A DNA stretch of 64,000 nt from Acidithiobacillus ferridurans (GTDB lineage: Bacteria; Pseudomonadota; Gammaproteobacteria; Acidithiobacillales; Acidithiobacillaceae), in NCBI RefSeq assembly GCF_003966655.1, contig NZ_AP018795.1, positions 2,435,501 to 2,499,500 of the forward strand, written 5' to 3'. The notes under the pieces are model-generated. The model did not search any database, was not told the origin of the DNA, and saw nothing but the letters and a program-made list of their open reading frames with translations. The translations under genes were made by a program, and so were the position numbers. Positions 35,257 through 44,920 of this stretch are shown piece by piece; position 1 is the first letter of the stretch; each line of letters starts with the position of its first letter.

Positions 35257-35919
35257 ATGCGCGCATTGATTTTTGATACAGAAACGACGGGTCGGGTGGA
35301 GCCTGAGCTGATCGAGGCCGCCTGGCTGGCGGTAAGCGATCTGCGGACGCTGGAGGTCGAGGAGCAGTTCGTGCAGCGTTATCGGCCGGCCAAGCCCATC
35401 GAGATGGGAGCCTTGGCGGTGCACCATATTCTTGAGGAGGACCTCCTCGAGAGCCCGCCCGCCAGCAGTTTTCGCCTGCCCGAGGACACCGGGTACCTGG
35501 TCGGTCACAGTATAGATTACGACTGGGGTGTGATCGGCAAGCCCGACGTTAAACGCATCTGCACCTATGCCATGACCCGCAAACTCTGGCCCGAGGTGGA
35601 CAGCCATTCCCAGTCGGCATTGATGTACCACTTCAGCAAGGATAAGAGAAAGACCCGGGACAACCTCAAAAATGCCCACTCGGCACTGGCCGACGTGAAG
35701 TTCTGCCGGATTCTGCTGAACAAGGTCATCCTCTCGGTACGGCCCAATTCCTGGGAAGATTTATGGGAGTTCAGCGAGCGCGCCAGGATTCCCGAAACCA
35801 TGCCCTTCGGCAAGCACAAGGGTGTGAAGATAGCCGACCTGCCCGATGATTACCGGCGCTGGGCTCTGAACAACCTTACCGATATGGATATCTACCTGCG
35901 CAAGGCGCTGGAAGCCTGA
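35257..35919 (+). CDS. DEDDh 3'-5' exonuclease with DUF3820 tail
   Basis: 220 residues. The N-terminal exonuclease domain has DTETTG (Exo I), HSIDYDW (Exo II) and HSALADVKFC (Exo IIIe, His...Asp), similar to exodeoxyribonuclease X/RNase T. It is followed by a C-terminal DUF3820-like segment MPFGKHKGVKIADLPDDYRRWALNN. It probably trims DNA or RNA 3' ends. Its 3' end overlaps the convergent aldolase gene by 28 nt. Confidence 0.82.
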   Translation: MRALIFDTETTGRVEPELIEAAWLAVSDLRTLEVEEQFVQRYRPAKPIEMGALAVHHILEEDLLESPPASSFRLPEDTGYLVGHSIDYDWGVIGKPDVKRICTYAMTRKLWPEVDSHSQSALMYHFSKDKRKTRDNLKNAHSALADVKFCRILLNKVILSVRPNSWEDLWEFSERARIPETMPFGKHKGVKIADLPDDYRRWALNNLTDMDIYLRKALEA

Positions 35920-36518
35920 GCTTCGGCAACCTTGTTCAACAGCAGGGTGCCGGTTTCCCAGCCGCTGTGACCGGCGGCGATGAGCCCGTCTTCGTGGCCG
36001 GCCATCCGGATGAGCAGCGGTAAGTGTGTCTTTCCGGCAAGATCGGATACGGCCAGGGCCATGGCGGGGGTGCCGTATTCCGCATCCGGGGGAGTGGCCG
36101 CCAATCCCAGAGCTGCCGCCTGTCGCCAGAGCTGCGGATGGTGGATATGAAAAACCCAGCAAATATCAGGATGGGCGTCATAACAGGCGGCATGGCTGAG
36201 GGCCTCCGAGGAGGGCGGCTGTGGTCCTTCGGCACAGATTCGGTTATGGACGATGTCCCAGTGGGTGACCTGACAGAAATGTTCCGGCGCCAGCGCCCTG
36301 AGGTGAGCAGTCTGGGTGGCGGTGATCAGAAAGCCGCTGCGGCAACGACAGCTCACGTTGCCAAAACCGATACCGCCGTAACGGGCGGGGTCTGCGCCGA
36401 TCAGTCCATGGGCGTGCAGGACATCGCGCCAATGGCTGAGGGTGGCCCGGAGTGCGCAGGCGATGACCGGCCCCGCCTGCCAGTCCAGTTGAAATTTGAT
36501 CACGCCTTCCTGAGTCAT
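35892..36518 (-). CDS. Class II aldolase/adducin-like protein
   Basis: 208 residues from ATG 36518 (MTQEGVIKFQLDW), 8 nt after the Smr stop; a longer frame exists but would overlap smr. The fold pattern of class II aldolases is seen in GIGFGNVSCR, FLITATQT and the zinc-type FHIHHPQLW, with a later AGHEDGLIAAGHS. It lacks an obvious full set of zinc His, so the reaction cannot be predicted. Confidence 0.65.
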   Translation of the reverse strand: MTQEGVIKFQLDWQAGPVIACALRATLSHWRDVLHAHGLIGADPARYGGIGFGNVSCRCRSGFLITATQTAHLRALAPEHFCQVTHWDIVHNRICAEGPQPPSSEALSHAACYDAHPDICWVFHIHHPQLWRQAAALGLAATPPDAEYGTPAMALAVSDLAGKTHLPLLIRMAGHEDGLIAAGHSGWETGTLLLNKVAEAQASSALRR

Positions 36519-36526
36519 ATCCCGCC

Positions 36527-36916
36527 TCAATGCCTGACGAAAATGCGGTGTAACAGCCGGTACCAGCCCGGCACCCTCCTTGGCCGGTGTGCTTTTGCCT
36601 CCGGGGGACGGCGCGGGGGCAGGGGGACATTCAGTGGATAGATATCCACCAGTGTTGCGCCCCAACTGCTGCGATCGTTGGCGAGATGAAAACCCCGGAC
36701 CACCGGCTCGCGCCGGAGAATGGCATGTACCGTTTCGCGCAGCACGCCTTTGCCTTTACCGTGGATGATACGGATTTTCGTGATATGCCTGGTCCGACAG
36801 GCATGAAGATATTCGCGGATCAGGTCGGGCACTTCCTGGGGGCGAAAGGAATGCAGGTCGAGGACTCCGTCGATGGGTGCCTGTACGGGATGCGTATTCG
36901 GCTCGGGGGTTGTCAC
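36527..36916 (-). CDS. Smr-domain protein
   Basis: A 129-residue protein. The small MutS-related (Smr) domain is shown by LDLHSFRPQEVPDLIREYLHACR and IIHGKGKGVLRETVHAIL (HGKGxG motif), ending in a WGATLVDIYPL strand. Smr domains are nucleases acting on DNA or RNA; the LDLH and HGKG motifs are both intact. It lies 46 nt downstream of the large oxidoreductase in the same transcription direction. Confidence 0.88.
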   Translation of the reverse strand: MTTPEPNTHPVQAPIDGVLDLHSFRPQEVPDLIREYLHACRTRHITKIRIIHGKGKGVLRETVHAILRREPVVRGFHLANDRSSWGATLVDIYPLNVPLPPRRPPEAKAHRPRRVPGWYRLLHRIFVRH

Positions 36917-36962
36917 CGGTTCGCACCTTCAGCGCGCGGTATCTGGGCCGGGATGCCAGCCA

Positions 36963-39900
36963 TCAGAGTAAAACCCGCTCGATACCCCCCTGGTGCGCGG
37001 CATCGATAAAACCTTGCTGCCACTGGGGGCCAAGTATCTTGCGCGCAAGTTCCACGACGATGTAGTCGGTGTCGAGACCCGTATCTTCACGGTAGCGTTC
37101 CAGACCCTGCTGGCAGGCTGGGCAACTGGTGAGCAGTCTGACGTTGCCGTCCTTGGCCCGTGCGCCTCCGGTGAGTTGCAGGATGCCCTCCTTGAGGATC
37201 TCTTCCTTGCGGAAACGGAGCTGGGTGGCGATGTCCGGGCGACTGCTGGCCAGAGTGCCCGCCTCACCACAGCAACGCGCGGAGTCCAGCACCTGCTGCC
37301 CGAGTAATTGCGACGCCACGGCCTGGGGTTTGTGGGTTTTCATGGGACTGTGGCAGGGATCGTGGTAGAGATACTGGACGCCCTCCACACCATCGAGGGC
37401 GACGCCCTTTTCCATCAGGTACTCGTGAATGTCCAGCAGGCGGCAGCCGGGGAAAATCTGCTGAAACTGATACTGCAGAAGTTGATCCATGCAGGTGCCA
37501 CAGGACAGAATCACGGTCTTGATATCCAGGTAGTTCAGCGTGTTCGCTACACGATGAAAGAGCACCTGATTGCGCACGGAGACTTCCTGGCCTTTGTCTT
37601 CCTGGCCACCGGCCGTCTGCGGATAGCCACAGCAGAGATAGCCGGGTGGCAATACGGTCTGCGCACCGACGTGGTGCAACATGGCCAGCGTAGCCAGGCC
37701 GATATCGCTGAAGAGCCTCTCGCTGCCACAACCAGGAAAGTAGAATACCGCATCGCTGTCCTCCGTCACTTTGGTGCTGTCCCGGATGATGGGGACGGTT
37801 TTATCGTCGACGATGGCGAGGAGCTGGCGCATGGTCCGCGCGCCCATGTCCGCAGGCAGTGGTTTGCGCAGGAAGTGGATGACTTCGGCGCGCAACGGGG
37901 CCTTGCCGGTGGTGGCCGGCGGTGGTCCCTTGGGTAGCAGTGGCTTGAAGATTCTGTGGGCGAGTGCCTGCGCTTTATAGGCGGTTTGCAGCACACCTTG
38001 CCGTATCAAATGAACCCTGCGTGGTTCCGTGGAGTTGAGGTAGAGCATGGCCAGACGTGTGCCCATATTGAACGATTTTTCTCCGCGAGCACGGAGAATG
38101 TTGCGCATCTGAATGGAGACCTTGCCAAAATCGATATCCACTGGGCAGGGGGTCTCACATTTGTGGCAGGTGGTACAGTGGTCTGCCACGTCGTTGAGGG
38201 CTGCAAAATGCTGCTGGGATACTCCCCGCCGGGTCTGTTCCTCGTAAAGGAAGGCCTCGATGAGCAGACCGGTCGCGAGGATTTTGTTGCGTGGCGAATA
38301 AAGCAGGTTGGCGCGGGGGATATGGGTCATGCAGACCGGCTTGCACTTGCCGCAGCGCAGGCAGTCCTTGATCTCACGATTCAGGGCGCCCAGCGCGCTG
38401 GCTTCCAGTAACAAGGCTTCCTGCTCCACCAGTTGTAGTGAAGGCGTGTAAGCGGTTTCCAGCCCGGAACCGGCCAGCAGTTTACCCGGATTGAAGAGAT
38501 TGTCCGGATCGACCTGTGCTTTGTAGCGGGCAAAGGCTGCAATTTTATCCGGCTCCATCCAGCGCATTTTGGTGATACCGATGCCGTGCTCGCCGGAGAT
38601 TACGCCGCCCAGGCCCAGGGCGATGGCCATGATCCGGTCCACTACCCGGTCGGCTTCCTGGAGCATGGCGTAATCACTGGAAAGCACCGGAATATTGGTG
38701 TGAATGTTACCATCGCCGGCATGCATGTGCAGCGCGACAAACAGGCGGGTCCGGCGTACCTCCTCGTGGATTTCGCGGATACGTCCGCGCACTGCGGCAA
38801 ACGCATCACCCGCAAACAGGGCCTCCAACGGTTTGCCCACATGTTCCCGGTAGCTCACCCGCAGGACACCGCGTAGCAAGAGGCTGGCCAGTGTGTCGCC
38901 TTGATGCACGGCAGACAGCATATGGACATCCAGCAATTCGGGATGCTCCATGGCCGGCATGTCCAGCTTCTCCAGCAGGGATTGCCAGCGCCCGCGTGTG
39001 TTGCTGATCAGTGCCCTGGCAGCGGACTTCTTGGCGTCGACGATGGCCTGATCCTCGCTGCTGTCTTCATAGTCCTTGGCCTTGCGGACTTCGGCCAGAT
39101 CGCCGGCGACATATTCCTCCAGTGCGCTCAGGCTCGCCAGCTTACTGTGGATGGCCTGCTCAATGTTGATTCGCTCGATTGCGCGGCTGTACTGCGCCAG
39201 ATTTTCCAGAGGAATGACCACATCTTCATTGATTTTGAAGGCGTTGGTGTGGGCGGAAATGGCTGCGGTACGGCTGCGGTCGGCCCAGAAGCGGCGTCGC
39301 GACTCGGGTGTGGTAGCGACAAAGCCTTCGCCGCCCCGGGCGTTGGCAATACGCACCACCGCCGCTGCTGCCGCGCCGGCCGCACCGGGGTCGTCACTGG
39401 CGATATCGGCGAGCAGCAGCATTTTCGGGCGTTCGTGGCGGGGAGCCTTGTTACTGTACTTGATGGCTTTGAGATAGCGCTCATCCAGATGCTCCAGACC
39501 GGTGAGCAAGACGTGCTCCAATCCCTCCACATAGGATTTTACTTCGACGATAGCGGGTACGGCGGCATCCAGATCGCTGCCATAAAATTCCAGACAGACC
39601 GTGCGTATATGGGCAGGCATCCGATGCAGCAGGAAACGTCCGGAAGTGATGATCCCGTCGCAGCCTTCCTTCTGGATGCCAGGGAGACCGCCGAGAAACT
39701 TGTCGGTGACATCCTTGCCCAGCCCCGCCTTGCGGAAGGCGGTACCAGGCAGGATTAGTGTTTCCGGCTCTCCCAGCGCCGTGTGCCCATCGGCGGCAAA
39801 GCGGTTCAGGCGAAACCGGACTTCCGGCTGATCGTGAATCCGGCCAAGATTATGATTCAGGCGCTCCACTTCCAGCCAGTTGCCGTCGGGGGTCACCATG

Positions 39901-40796
39901 CGCCAGGAGAGCAGGTTGTCCAGGGCCGTGCCCCAGAGTACCGCCTTCTTGCCCCCCGCATTCATGGCGATATTGCCGCCGATGGTGGAGGCATCCAGGG
40001 ATGTCGGGTCGACGGCGAAGACCAGTCCTGCCGCGTCGGCCGCGTCGGCCACGACCTTGGTGACCACGCCCGCACCAGCGAAGATGCTGTGGACGGCGCC
40101 GTTCAGGCCGGGTGGTATGACCTTTTCCACCGCTGAAATCTGCTCCAGCTTTTCGGTGTTGATGACCGCACAGTGGCGGCGCAGAGGAATGGCACCGCCG
40201 GTATATCCGGTACCACCACCACGCGGGATGATGGACAATCCGAGTTCCCGGCATGCGGAGACCATGCGCTGGACCTCTTGCTCGTCCACGGGGTAGAGGA
40301 CGACAAAGGGCAATTCCACACGCCAGTCGGAGGCATCGGTGACGTGAGAGACGCGCGCGTAGGCGCTGAAGTCCACGTTGTCCTTTGCGGTGATCCGGAG
40401 CAGGCGGCGCTCCGCTTTCCTGCGCAGCATCAGATCTTCATCAAATTGCCGCGTAAAGCCGCTCACCGCCGCGCGGGCGCTGTTCAGTAGACGGAGTACC
40501 AGCGGATTCCCGTCGGCGCGACCGGCAATGTCGTTCAGGCGATAAGCCAGGGCATCCCATAGGGCCTGGCGGCGGCGCCGATTCTGCGCCAGGTCATCCT
40601 GAATATAGGGGTTGCGCTGCACCACCCAGAGGTCGCCCAGCACTTCAAAAAGCATTCGTGCCGAGCGTCCGGTAACCCGCCGCTCCCGTAGGTCTTCCAG
40701 CAGTCGCCAGGCATCCGCTCCAAGCAGGCGATGCACGATCTCTGCGTCAGAATACGAGGTGTAATTGTAAGGAATTTCGCGGAGGCGATGATTCAT
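36963..40796 (-). CDS. Giant FAD-linked oxidase / Fe-S / CCG-domain oxidoreductase (DUF3683 type)
   Basis: 1277 residues. An N-terminal DUF3683-like region (1-130) is followed by an FAD-binding domain ([15 protein letters not shown], about 205) and an FAD-oxidase C-terminal domain with the [10 protein letters not shown] block. Two 4Fe-4S sites come next: [11 protein letters not shown] (about 812) and [11 protein letters not shown] (about 873). Two CCG/DUF224 domains end it (GCGSERLF...CCGYP about 1021, and CGTCM...CCGEAGT about 1174). It combines the GlcD, GlcF and LutA-like parts of glycolate/D-lactate dehydrogenases in one chain and probably oxidises a 2-hydroxyacid into the quinone pool. 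Its ATG shares a base with the panC stop (TGATG). Confidence 0.88.
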   Translation of the reverse strand: MNHRLREIPYNYTSYSDAEIVHRLLGADAWRLLEDLRERRVTGRSARMLFEVLGDLWVVQRNPYIQDDLAQNRRRRQALWDALAYRLNDIAGRADGNPLVLRLLNSARAAVSGFTRQFDEDLMLRRKAERRLLRITAKDNVDFSAYARVSHVTDASDWRVELPFVVLYPVDEQEVQRMVSACRELGLSIIPRGGGTGYTGGAIPLRRHCAVINTEKLEQISAVEKVIPPGLNGAVHSIFAGAGVVTKVVADAADAAGLVFAVDPTSLDASTIGGNIAMNAGGKKAVLWGTALDNLLSWRMVTPDGNWLEVERLNHNLGRIHDQPEVRFRLNRFAADGHTALGEPETLILPGTAFRKAGLGKDVTDKFLGGLPGIQKEGCDGIITSGRFLLHRMPAHIRTVCLEFYGSDLDAAVPAIVEVKSYVEGLEHVLLTGLEHLDERYLKAIKYSNKAPRHERPKMLLLADIASDDPGAAGAAAAAVVRIANARGGEGFVATTPESRRRFWADRSRTAAISAHTNAFKINEDVVIPLENLAQYSRAIERINIEQAIHSKLASLSALEEYVAGDLAEVRKAKDYEDSSEDQAIVDAKKSAARALISNTRGRWQSLLEKLDMPAMEHPELLDVHMLSAVHQGDTLASLLLRGVLRVSYREHVGKPLEALFAGDAFAAVRGRIREIHEEVRRTRLFVALHMHAGDGNIHTNIPVLSSDYAMLQEADRVVDRIMAIALGLGGVISGEHGIGITKMRWMEPDKIAAFARYKAQVDPDNLFNPGKLLAGSGLETAYTPSLQLVEQEALLLEASALGALNREIKDCLRCGKCKPVCMTHIPRANLLYSPRNKILATGLLIEAFLYEEQTRRGVSQQHFAALNDVADHCTTCHKCETPCPVDIDFGKVSIQMRNILRARGEKSFNMGTRLAMLYLNSTEPRRVHLIRQGVLQTAYKAQALAHRIFKPLLPKGPPPATTGKAPLRAEVIHFLRKPLPADMGARTMRQLLAIVDDKTVPIIRDSTKVTEDSDAVFYFPGCGSERLFSDIGLATLAMLHHVGAQTVLPPGYLCCGYPQTAGGQEDKGQEVSVRNQVLFHRVANTLNYLDIKTVILSCGTCMDQLLQYQFQQIFPGCRLLDIHEYLMEKGVALDGVEGVQYLYHDPCHSPMKTHKPQAVASQLLGQQVLDSARCCGEAGTLASSRPDIATQLRFRKEEILKEGILQLTGGARAKDGNVRLLTSCPACQQGLERYREDTGLDTDYIVVELARKILGPQWQQGFIDAAHQGGIERVLL

Positions 40797-41632
40797 CAGG
40801 AAATGATGACGTTATCAATGAGCCGGACCTGGCCAAGCCGGGCAGCCGCAAACCAGCGTGCTCCAGGCTGTGGTAAGGCAAGGGACTGCAAGGTCTGCGC
40901 GTTGCGCAGTTCCAGATATTCCGGCAGGAAACCCGCCCGTTCAAGGCGTTCCCAACCCGTCGCGGCAAGATCAGACACCTTTGCGTCGCCGGTACTGCGC
41001 CGGGCGAGGTCGAAAAGTGTTTCCGCGAGGAGCGGGGCTACCTGCCGTTCCGCCAAGTTCAGATAAGTGTTACGGGAACTGTAGGCGAGCCCGTCTGCCT
41101 CTCTTTGCAGCGGCCCCGGCAGGAGCTGCACGTTGAGGTTCAAATCGGCCACCATCTGCTGAACGATGCGCAGTTGTTGATAGTCTTTCTCTCCGAGAAT
41201 GAGTATTTCCGGCGCGACCATGTGCAACAGTTTGCTGAGCACCGTGCAGACTCCGGCAAAATGACCGGGGCGGCTGGCGCCGCAAAGCACCTTGCTGAGG
41301 CTGCGCGGCGGCATGACGATACTGATATCCTGGCGTCCCCGCGGATACATCAGCCCGTCATCCGGGGTAAATATGGTCTGGCAACCGGCCTCATGCAGGC
41401 GTTGCAGATCCTGGTCCAGGGTGCGCGGATAGTTCGCGAAGTCTTCCCCGGGTCCAAACTGCAACGGATTCACGTAGATGCTGACCAACACATGTTCGGC
41501 ACGGTTGGTGGCCAGCCGCACCAGCGCGAGGTGGCCTTCGTGCAGGTTGCCCATGGTGGGTACCAGGGCCAAAGTGCCATGCAGACTCTGACGCCACTGG
41601 CGCAACCCGGCTATATCCTTGAATATCGCCAT
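40796..41632 (-). CDS. panC: Pantothenate synthetase
   Basis: 278 residues; joins pantoate and beta-alanine using ATP, the last step to pantothenate. ATP-site signatures are [15 protein letters not shown] (HIGH-like) and [31 protein letters not shown] (KMSKS-like region), with SSRNTYLN. I use ATG 41632, one base after the panB stop region; the longer frame overlaps panB. It couples to the downstream oxidoreductase. Confidence 0.95.
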   Translation of the reverse strand: MAIFKDIAGLRQWRQSLHGTLALVPTMGNLHEGHLALVRLATNRAEHVLVSIYVNPLQFGPGEDFANYPRTLDQDLQRLHEAGCQTIFTPDDGLMYPRGRQDISIVMPPRSLSKVLCGASRPGHFAGVCTVLSKLLHMVAPEILILGEKDYQQLRIVQQMVADLNLNVQLLPGPLQREADGLAYSSRNTYLNLAERQVAPLLAETLFDLARRSTGDAKVSDLAATGWERLERAGFLPEYLELRNAQTLQSLALPQPGARWFAAARLGQVRLIDNVIIS

Positions 41633-41633
41633 A

Positions 41634-42419
41634 TTAACGTTTTCGGCGCGGCGGGAACTGGCTGTTACCCACTTCCCGCACATATTCGGCCAAGGCGTCC
41701 CTCACGATCCTTCCGCCCTCGATGTAGCGCCGCGCAAAGGGCGGGCTTTCGGTTCCCAGTCCTAGCAGGTCGTGTATTACCAGCACCTGGGCATCCGTAT
41801 CCGGCCCCGCGCCGATGCCGATCGTGGGTATGGTGATATCGCGGGTAATATTTGCCGCCAGCGCATCGGGAACCGCTTCCAAAACCAGGAAGCGGGCACC
41901 CGCATCCGCCAGTGCCCCGGCGTCGGCCTGCAAGCGACGTGCACTGTCCGCATCGGTGCCCTGTCGCTGAAAACTGCCCCACTGCCGTACTCGTTGGGGA
42001 GTCAGGCCGATATGGGCGCAGATGTTGATGCCACGTTCGGCACAGAAGGCCACGGTGGAGGCCATTTCCGCACCTCCCTCCAGCTTGACCACATCGGCGC
42101 CGGCGCGGAGCAGAGTTACGGCTGTAGCCCAGGCCTGCTCCGGTCCTTTTTCATAGCTTCCAAAGGGCAGGTCGGCAAATACCAGACAGTCACCCGCTCC
42201 TCGCACCACCATCCCGGTGTGATAAGCCATCTGCTCCAGAGTAACACCGAGGGTATCACCGCCGCCGCCGACCACCATGCCGAGAGAGTCGCCCACCAAT
42301 ATGCCATGTACCCCGGCCTCGGCGGCAAGGCGGGCAAGGGGATAGTCATAGGCGGTCACCACGGCGCGTTTGATGCCGCTTTTTTTGTCCTGCACCCAGC
42401 GGGCGATTTTCTTATGCAT
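41634..42419 (-). CDS. panB: 3-methyl-2-oxobutanoate hydroxymethyltransferase
   Basis: 261 residues; adds a one-carbon unit from methylene-THF to ketoisovalerate. It shows [29 protein letters not shown] (metal Asp), [10 protein letters not shown] (Lys), HIGLTPQ and [23 protein letters not shown]. The next gene panC starts immediately after it, and its start overlaps the deoxynucleoside kinase stop by 8 nt. Confidence 0.96.
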   Translation of the reverse strand: MHKKIARWVQDKKSGIKRAVVTAYDYPLARLAAEAGVHGILVGDSLGMVVGGGGDTLGVTLEQMAYHTGMVVRGAGDCLVFADLPFGSYEKGPEQAWATAVTLLRAGADVVKLEGGAEMASTVAFCAERGINICAHIGLTPQRVRQWGSFQRQGTDADSARRLQADAGALADAGARFLVLEAVPDALAANITRDITIPTIGIGAGPDTDAQVLVIHDLLGLGTESPPFARRYIEGGRIVRDALAEYVREVGNSQFPPRRKR

Positions 42420-43023
42420 CTTGCTCCTCAGCGTCTTTCAGGCGATGCCTGACGGCGTCGATCAGTCGTTCAGTGTGCCGCGGATCGTGGACAAAATCTA
42501 CCTGCGCCGAATCGACATTCATGCGGGGCAGGGCATAGTCGGCCTGCCACGCACGGTAAGCCGCCTGCACCCGCGCCAGATAATCAGGCGCCAATGCCTG
42601 TTCGTAGGCATCTCCACGGGCCCGGATGCGTTTCATCAGGACCGGCAGCGGCGCATCCAGGAATATCATCAGATCCGCGGGTGCAGGGTGAAAATCCAGC
42701 GCCATGCGCAACGCATTAAAAAGATGGCGCTCTTCCGCATCCAGAGTGAGAGGGGTAAAAATTTCGTCTTTACGGGCGCTGTGGTCGCTGATGATCCAGG
42801 GGCTGTCATCTCTATGCCGCCACCGCTCACGGCGTTGCATGAAAAACTGCAACTCGGTCGCCAGCGCGGCGCCCGGACCCTGGTAGAACCGGGAGAGAAA
42901 AGGGTTTTGGGCTGGTTCTTCGAGGATCATCCGTCCGCCCAAGGATTGGGCCAACAGCCGGGCAAGGCTGGTTTTACCGGCGCCCATGGGGCCTTCGATG
43001 CTGATGATGCGGGGGCTGGTCAT
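42412..43023 (-). CDS. Deoxynucleoside kinase
   Basis: A 203-residue P-loop kinase of the dCK/dGK type. It has Walker A IEGPMGAGKTS, the substrate-side EEPAQNPFL and a lid with RIRARGDAYEQ. It phosphorylates deoxynucleosides for salvage. It lies between folK and panB with overlaps at both ends (ATGA with the folK stop), so it is translated as part of the folate/pantothenate operon. Confidence 0.82.
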   Translation of the reverse strand: MTSPRIISIEGPMGAGKTSLARLLAQSLGGRMILEEPAQNPFLSRFYQGPGAALATELQFFMQRRERWRHRDDSPWIISDHSARKDEIFTPLTLDAEERHLFNALRMALDFHPAPADLMIFLDAPLPVLMKRIRARGDAYEQALAPDYLARVQAAYRAWQADYALPRMNVDSAQVDFVHDPRHTERLIDAVRHRLKDAEEQDA

Positions 43024-43550
43024 GCCTGGACGGAACGACTCTGGTACATATCCATCTCAGGGGCATGATCCGGGATGCAAATCACGGATTGATCGGCCAC
43101 TGCGGACAGGTGTCGGGCGATGCACCCGCAGCCGGGAATGATCAGTTCCGGATCAAACTCGGCAAGAGGCACAAGCACGAAGGCCCTTTCGTGCAGGCGG
43201 GGGTGGGGCAGGGTGAGTTTCGGATCAGTCGAGTGTGTGCTTCCGTAACTTAGCAGGTCGAGGTCCAGCACCCGCGGACCCCAGTAAATTTCCACGGCGC
43301 GGCGGCGCCCCGCCGCTGCCTCCAGCATTTGCAGATGACTGAGGAGATCGCGATCCGGTAACGCCGTCTGCAACCGGGCGACTGCATTGATAAATGCAGG
43401 CTGTGGAACACCACCCACTGGTGCTGTCTGGTAAAGATGGGAATGCCACAGCAAGGTGCTTTCGGGTACGGTGGCCAGGGATTCCAGCGCCTGTCGCACC
43501 TGCGCCACGGGCAAGTCCAGGTTGCTGCCGATGCTGATCCAGGCGATCAC
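43020..43550 (-). CDS. folK: HPPK, 6-hydroxymethyl-dihydropterin pyrophosphokinase
   Basis: 176 residues from GTG 43550, whose GTGA overlaps the stop of the preceding gene; a longer ATG frame (43589) would intrude into it. HPPK marks: ISIGSNLD, the substrate loop, WGPRVLDLDLLSYG (signature with metal Asp pair) and LPHPRLHERAFVLVPLAEF. It supplies the activated pterin for folate synthesis. Confidence 0.93.
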   Translation of the reverse strand: MIAWISIGSNLDLPVAQVRQALESLATVPESTLLWHSHLYQTAPVGGVPQPAFINAVARLQTALPDRDLLSHLQMLEAAAGRRRAVEIYWGPRVLDLDLLSYGSTHSTDPKLTLPHPRLHERAFVLVPLAEFDPELIIPGCGCIARHLSAVADQSVICIPDHAPEMDMYQSRSVQA

Positions 43551-44899
43551 GGTTGGATGGACGGCAGGATGCCTTGTCTGATAAGCCATTGTCGCGCGGT
43601 TTCCTTATCTTCGATCTCGCCATCCAGGTGGGCTTCGTACAGGCGGCGCAGTACCTTACCAAGTTGAGGGCCGGGCGCCAAGCCCATGGCTTGCAGATCC
43701 CGACCGCTGAGCGGCGATTTCAGACCACGCTGCTTCAGCAGATAGTGGCGGCCACTTTCGGCAACGACGCCGCTTTCCGGATGCTCTGCAAGCAGCGCGA
43801 GTATGCCGGGTAGCGATAGCGCCGCCCATAATTGCGCCGCCGCACTGGGGCGAGTGGCCTTCGCCAGGGCCGCTGATACTTCGGACAGGAATTGCAGATC
43901 CCTCAGAATATGGTGACCGTCGGCCACAGGCCAACAGTGTATGCGTTTCTCCGCCTCTGCCCAAGGGATATGCCGCCAGAGCAGGGTCAGCAATACGGCG
44001 GTATCGAAAAGTTTCTCGTCAGGGAAGTGGTGGTGAAACCAGGTGATCTCCTGTCGACCGCGCTGCATGCTGGCAAGGAGCGTCTCCGGTTCCGGTGGTG
44101 CCGGGCGCAACAGAGGCCATAACTGCCAGGCATCCAGCCTTTCGAAAACCCCGGCGAGATCGTCCAGTTCAAGCACATACTTCAGCTCACGCCATAAACG
44201 TGCGCCGCTGAGCCGGGCGAAAACATCCCGGGCCAGTGCCGTCTTGAGCAGAATATGGGTACCAGGTTCCAGTCGAAGGTGAAAACGCACGGCAAAACGC
44301 AGTCCGCGCAGCATGCGGGTGGGGTCATCCACAAAGGAAAGGGGGTGCAGCACCCGCAGCAGGCCGAGTTGCAGATCCATGCGTCCGCCATGGGGGTCCA
44401 GGAAGCTGCCAAAACTGCTCGGATCCAGGGAGATAGCCATGGCATTGATAGTGAAATCGCGGCGGGCGAGATCCGCGACGATATCGCCGGGCCGTACTTC
44501 CGGCAGAGCGGCAGGTGCAGGGTAGTGCTCGACGCGGCAACGCGCCAGATCCAGCCGGAATCCGTCGGGGTACTCGAGGATGGCGGTACCAAATTGTGGA
44601 TGATAGGTACATTGCATGCCGGACAACTGGGCGGTGCAAGCTTTAGCGACGGCGCGGACATCTCCCTCTATGGCCAGATCCGTGTCCGGTGCAGGATGGT
44701 TTTGTAGAAGGTCGCGAACGCACCCACCTACCAGATAGGCCGGTGTGCCGAGCCGTGCAGCGGTTCTGCCGATATCCTGCAGACGCTGCAGGCGCGCCTC
44801 GCCCCAATGCTGCCGCAGCAACTGGTGGATCTGTGCTGCGGATGGGGGGTTGTCGGTGCCGGATACGGTCTGGTGAGAGTTCAGCGCGGTTCGCCCCAT
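43547..44899 (-). CDS. cca: Class II tRNA nucleotidyltransferase / A-adding enzyme family
   Basis: 450 residues. The head domain carries YLVGGCVRDLL and DTDLAIEGD (catalytic Asp pair), RRDFTINAMA and DDPTRMLRGLRFA. The RLDLARCRVEHY segment and body length fit the bacterial CCA- or A-adding enzymes. Whether it adds CC, A or CCA cannot be decided by eye. A second family member (pcnB) lies 21 nt upstream, which would mature tRNA 3' ends and tail RNA respectively. Confidence 0.85.
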   Translation of the reverse strand: MGRTALNSHQTVSGTDNPPSAAQIHQLLRQHWGEARLQRLQDIGRTAARLGTPAYLVGGCVRDLLQNHPAPDTDLAIEGDVRAVAKACTAQLSGMQCTYHPQFGTAILEYPDGFRLDLARCRVEHYPAPAALPEVRPGDIVADLARRDFTINAMAISLDPSSFGSFLDPHGGRMDLQLGLLRVLHPLSFVDDPTRMLRGLRFAVRFHLRLEPGTHILLKTALARDVFARLSGARLWRELKYVLELDDLAGVFERLDAWQLWPLLRPAPPEPETLLASMQRGRQEITWFHHHFPDEKLFDTAVLLTLLWRHIPWAEAEKRIHCWPVADGHHILRDLQFLSEVSAALAKATRPSAAAQLWAALSLPGILALLAEHPESGVVAESGRHYLLKQRGLKSPLSGRDLQAMGLAPGPQLGKVLRRLYEAHLDGEIEDKETARQWLIRQGILPSIQP

Positions 44900-44920
44900 A
44901 GTGGAGACGCGGGCCCGGGA

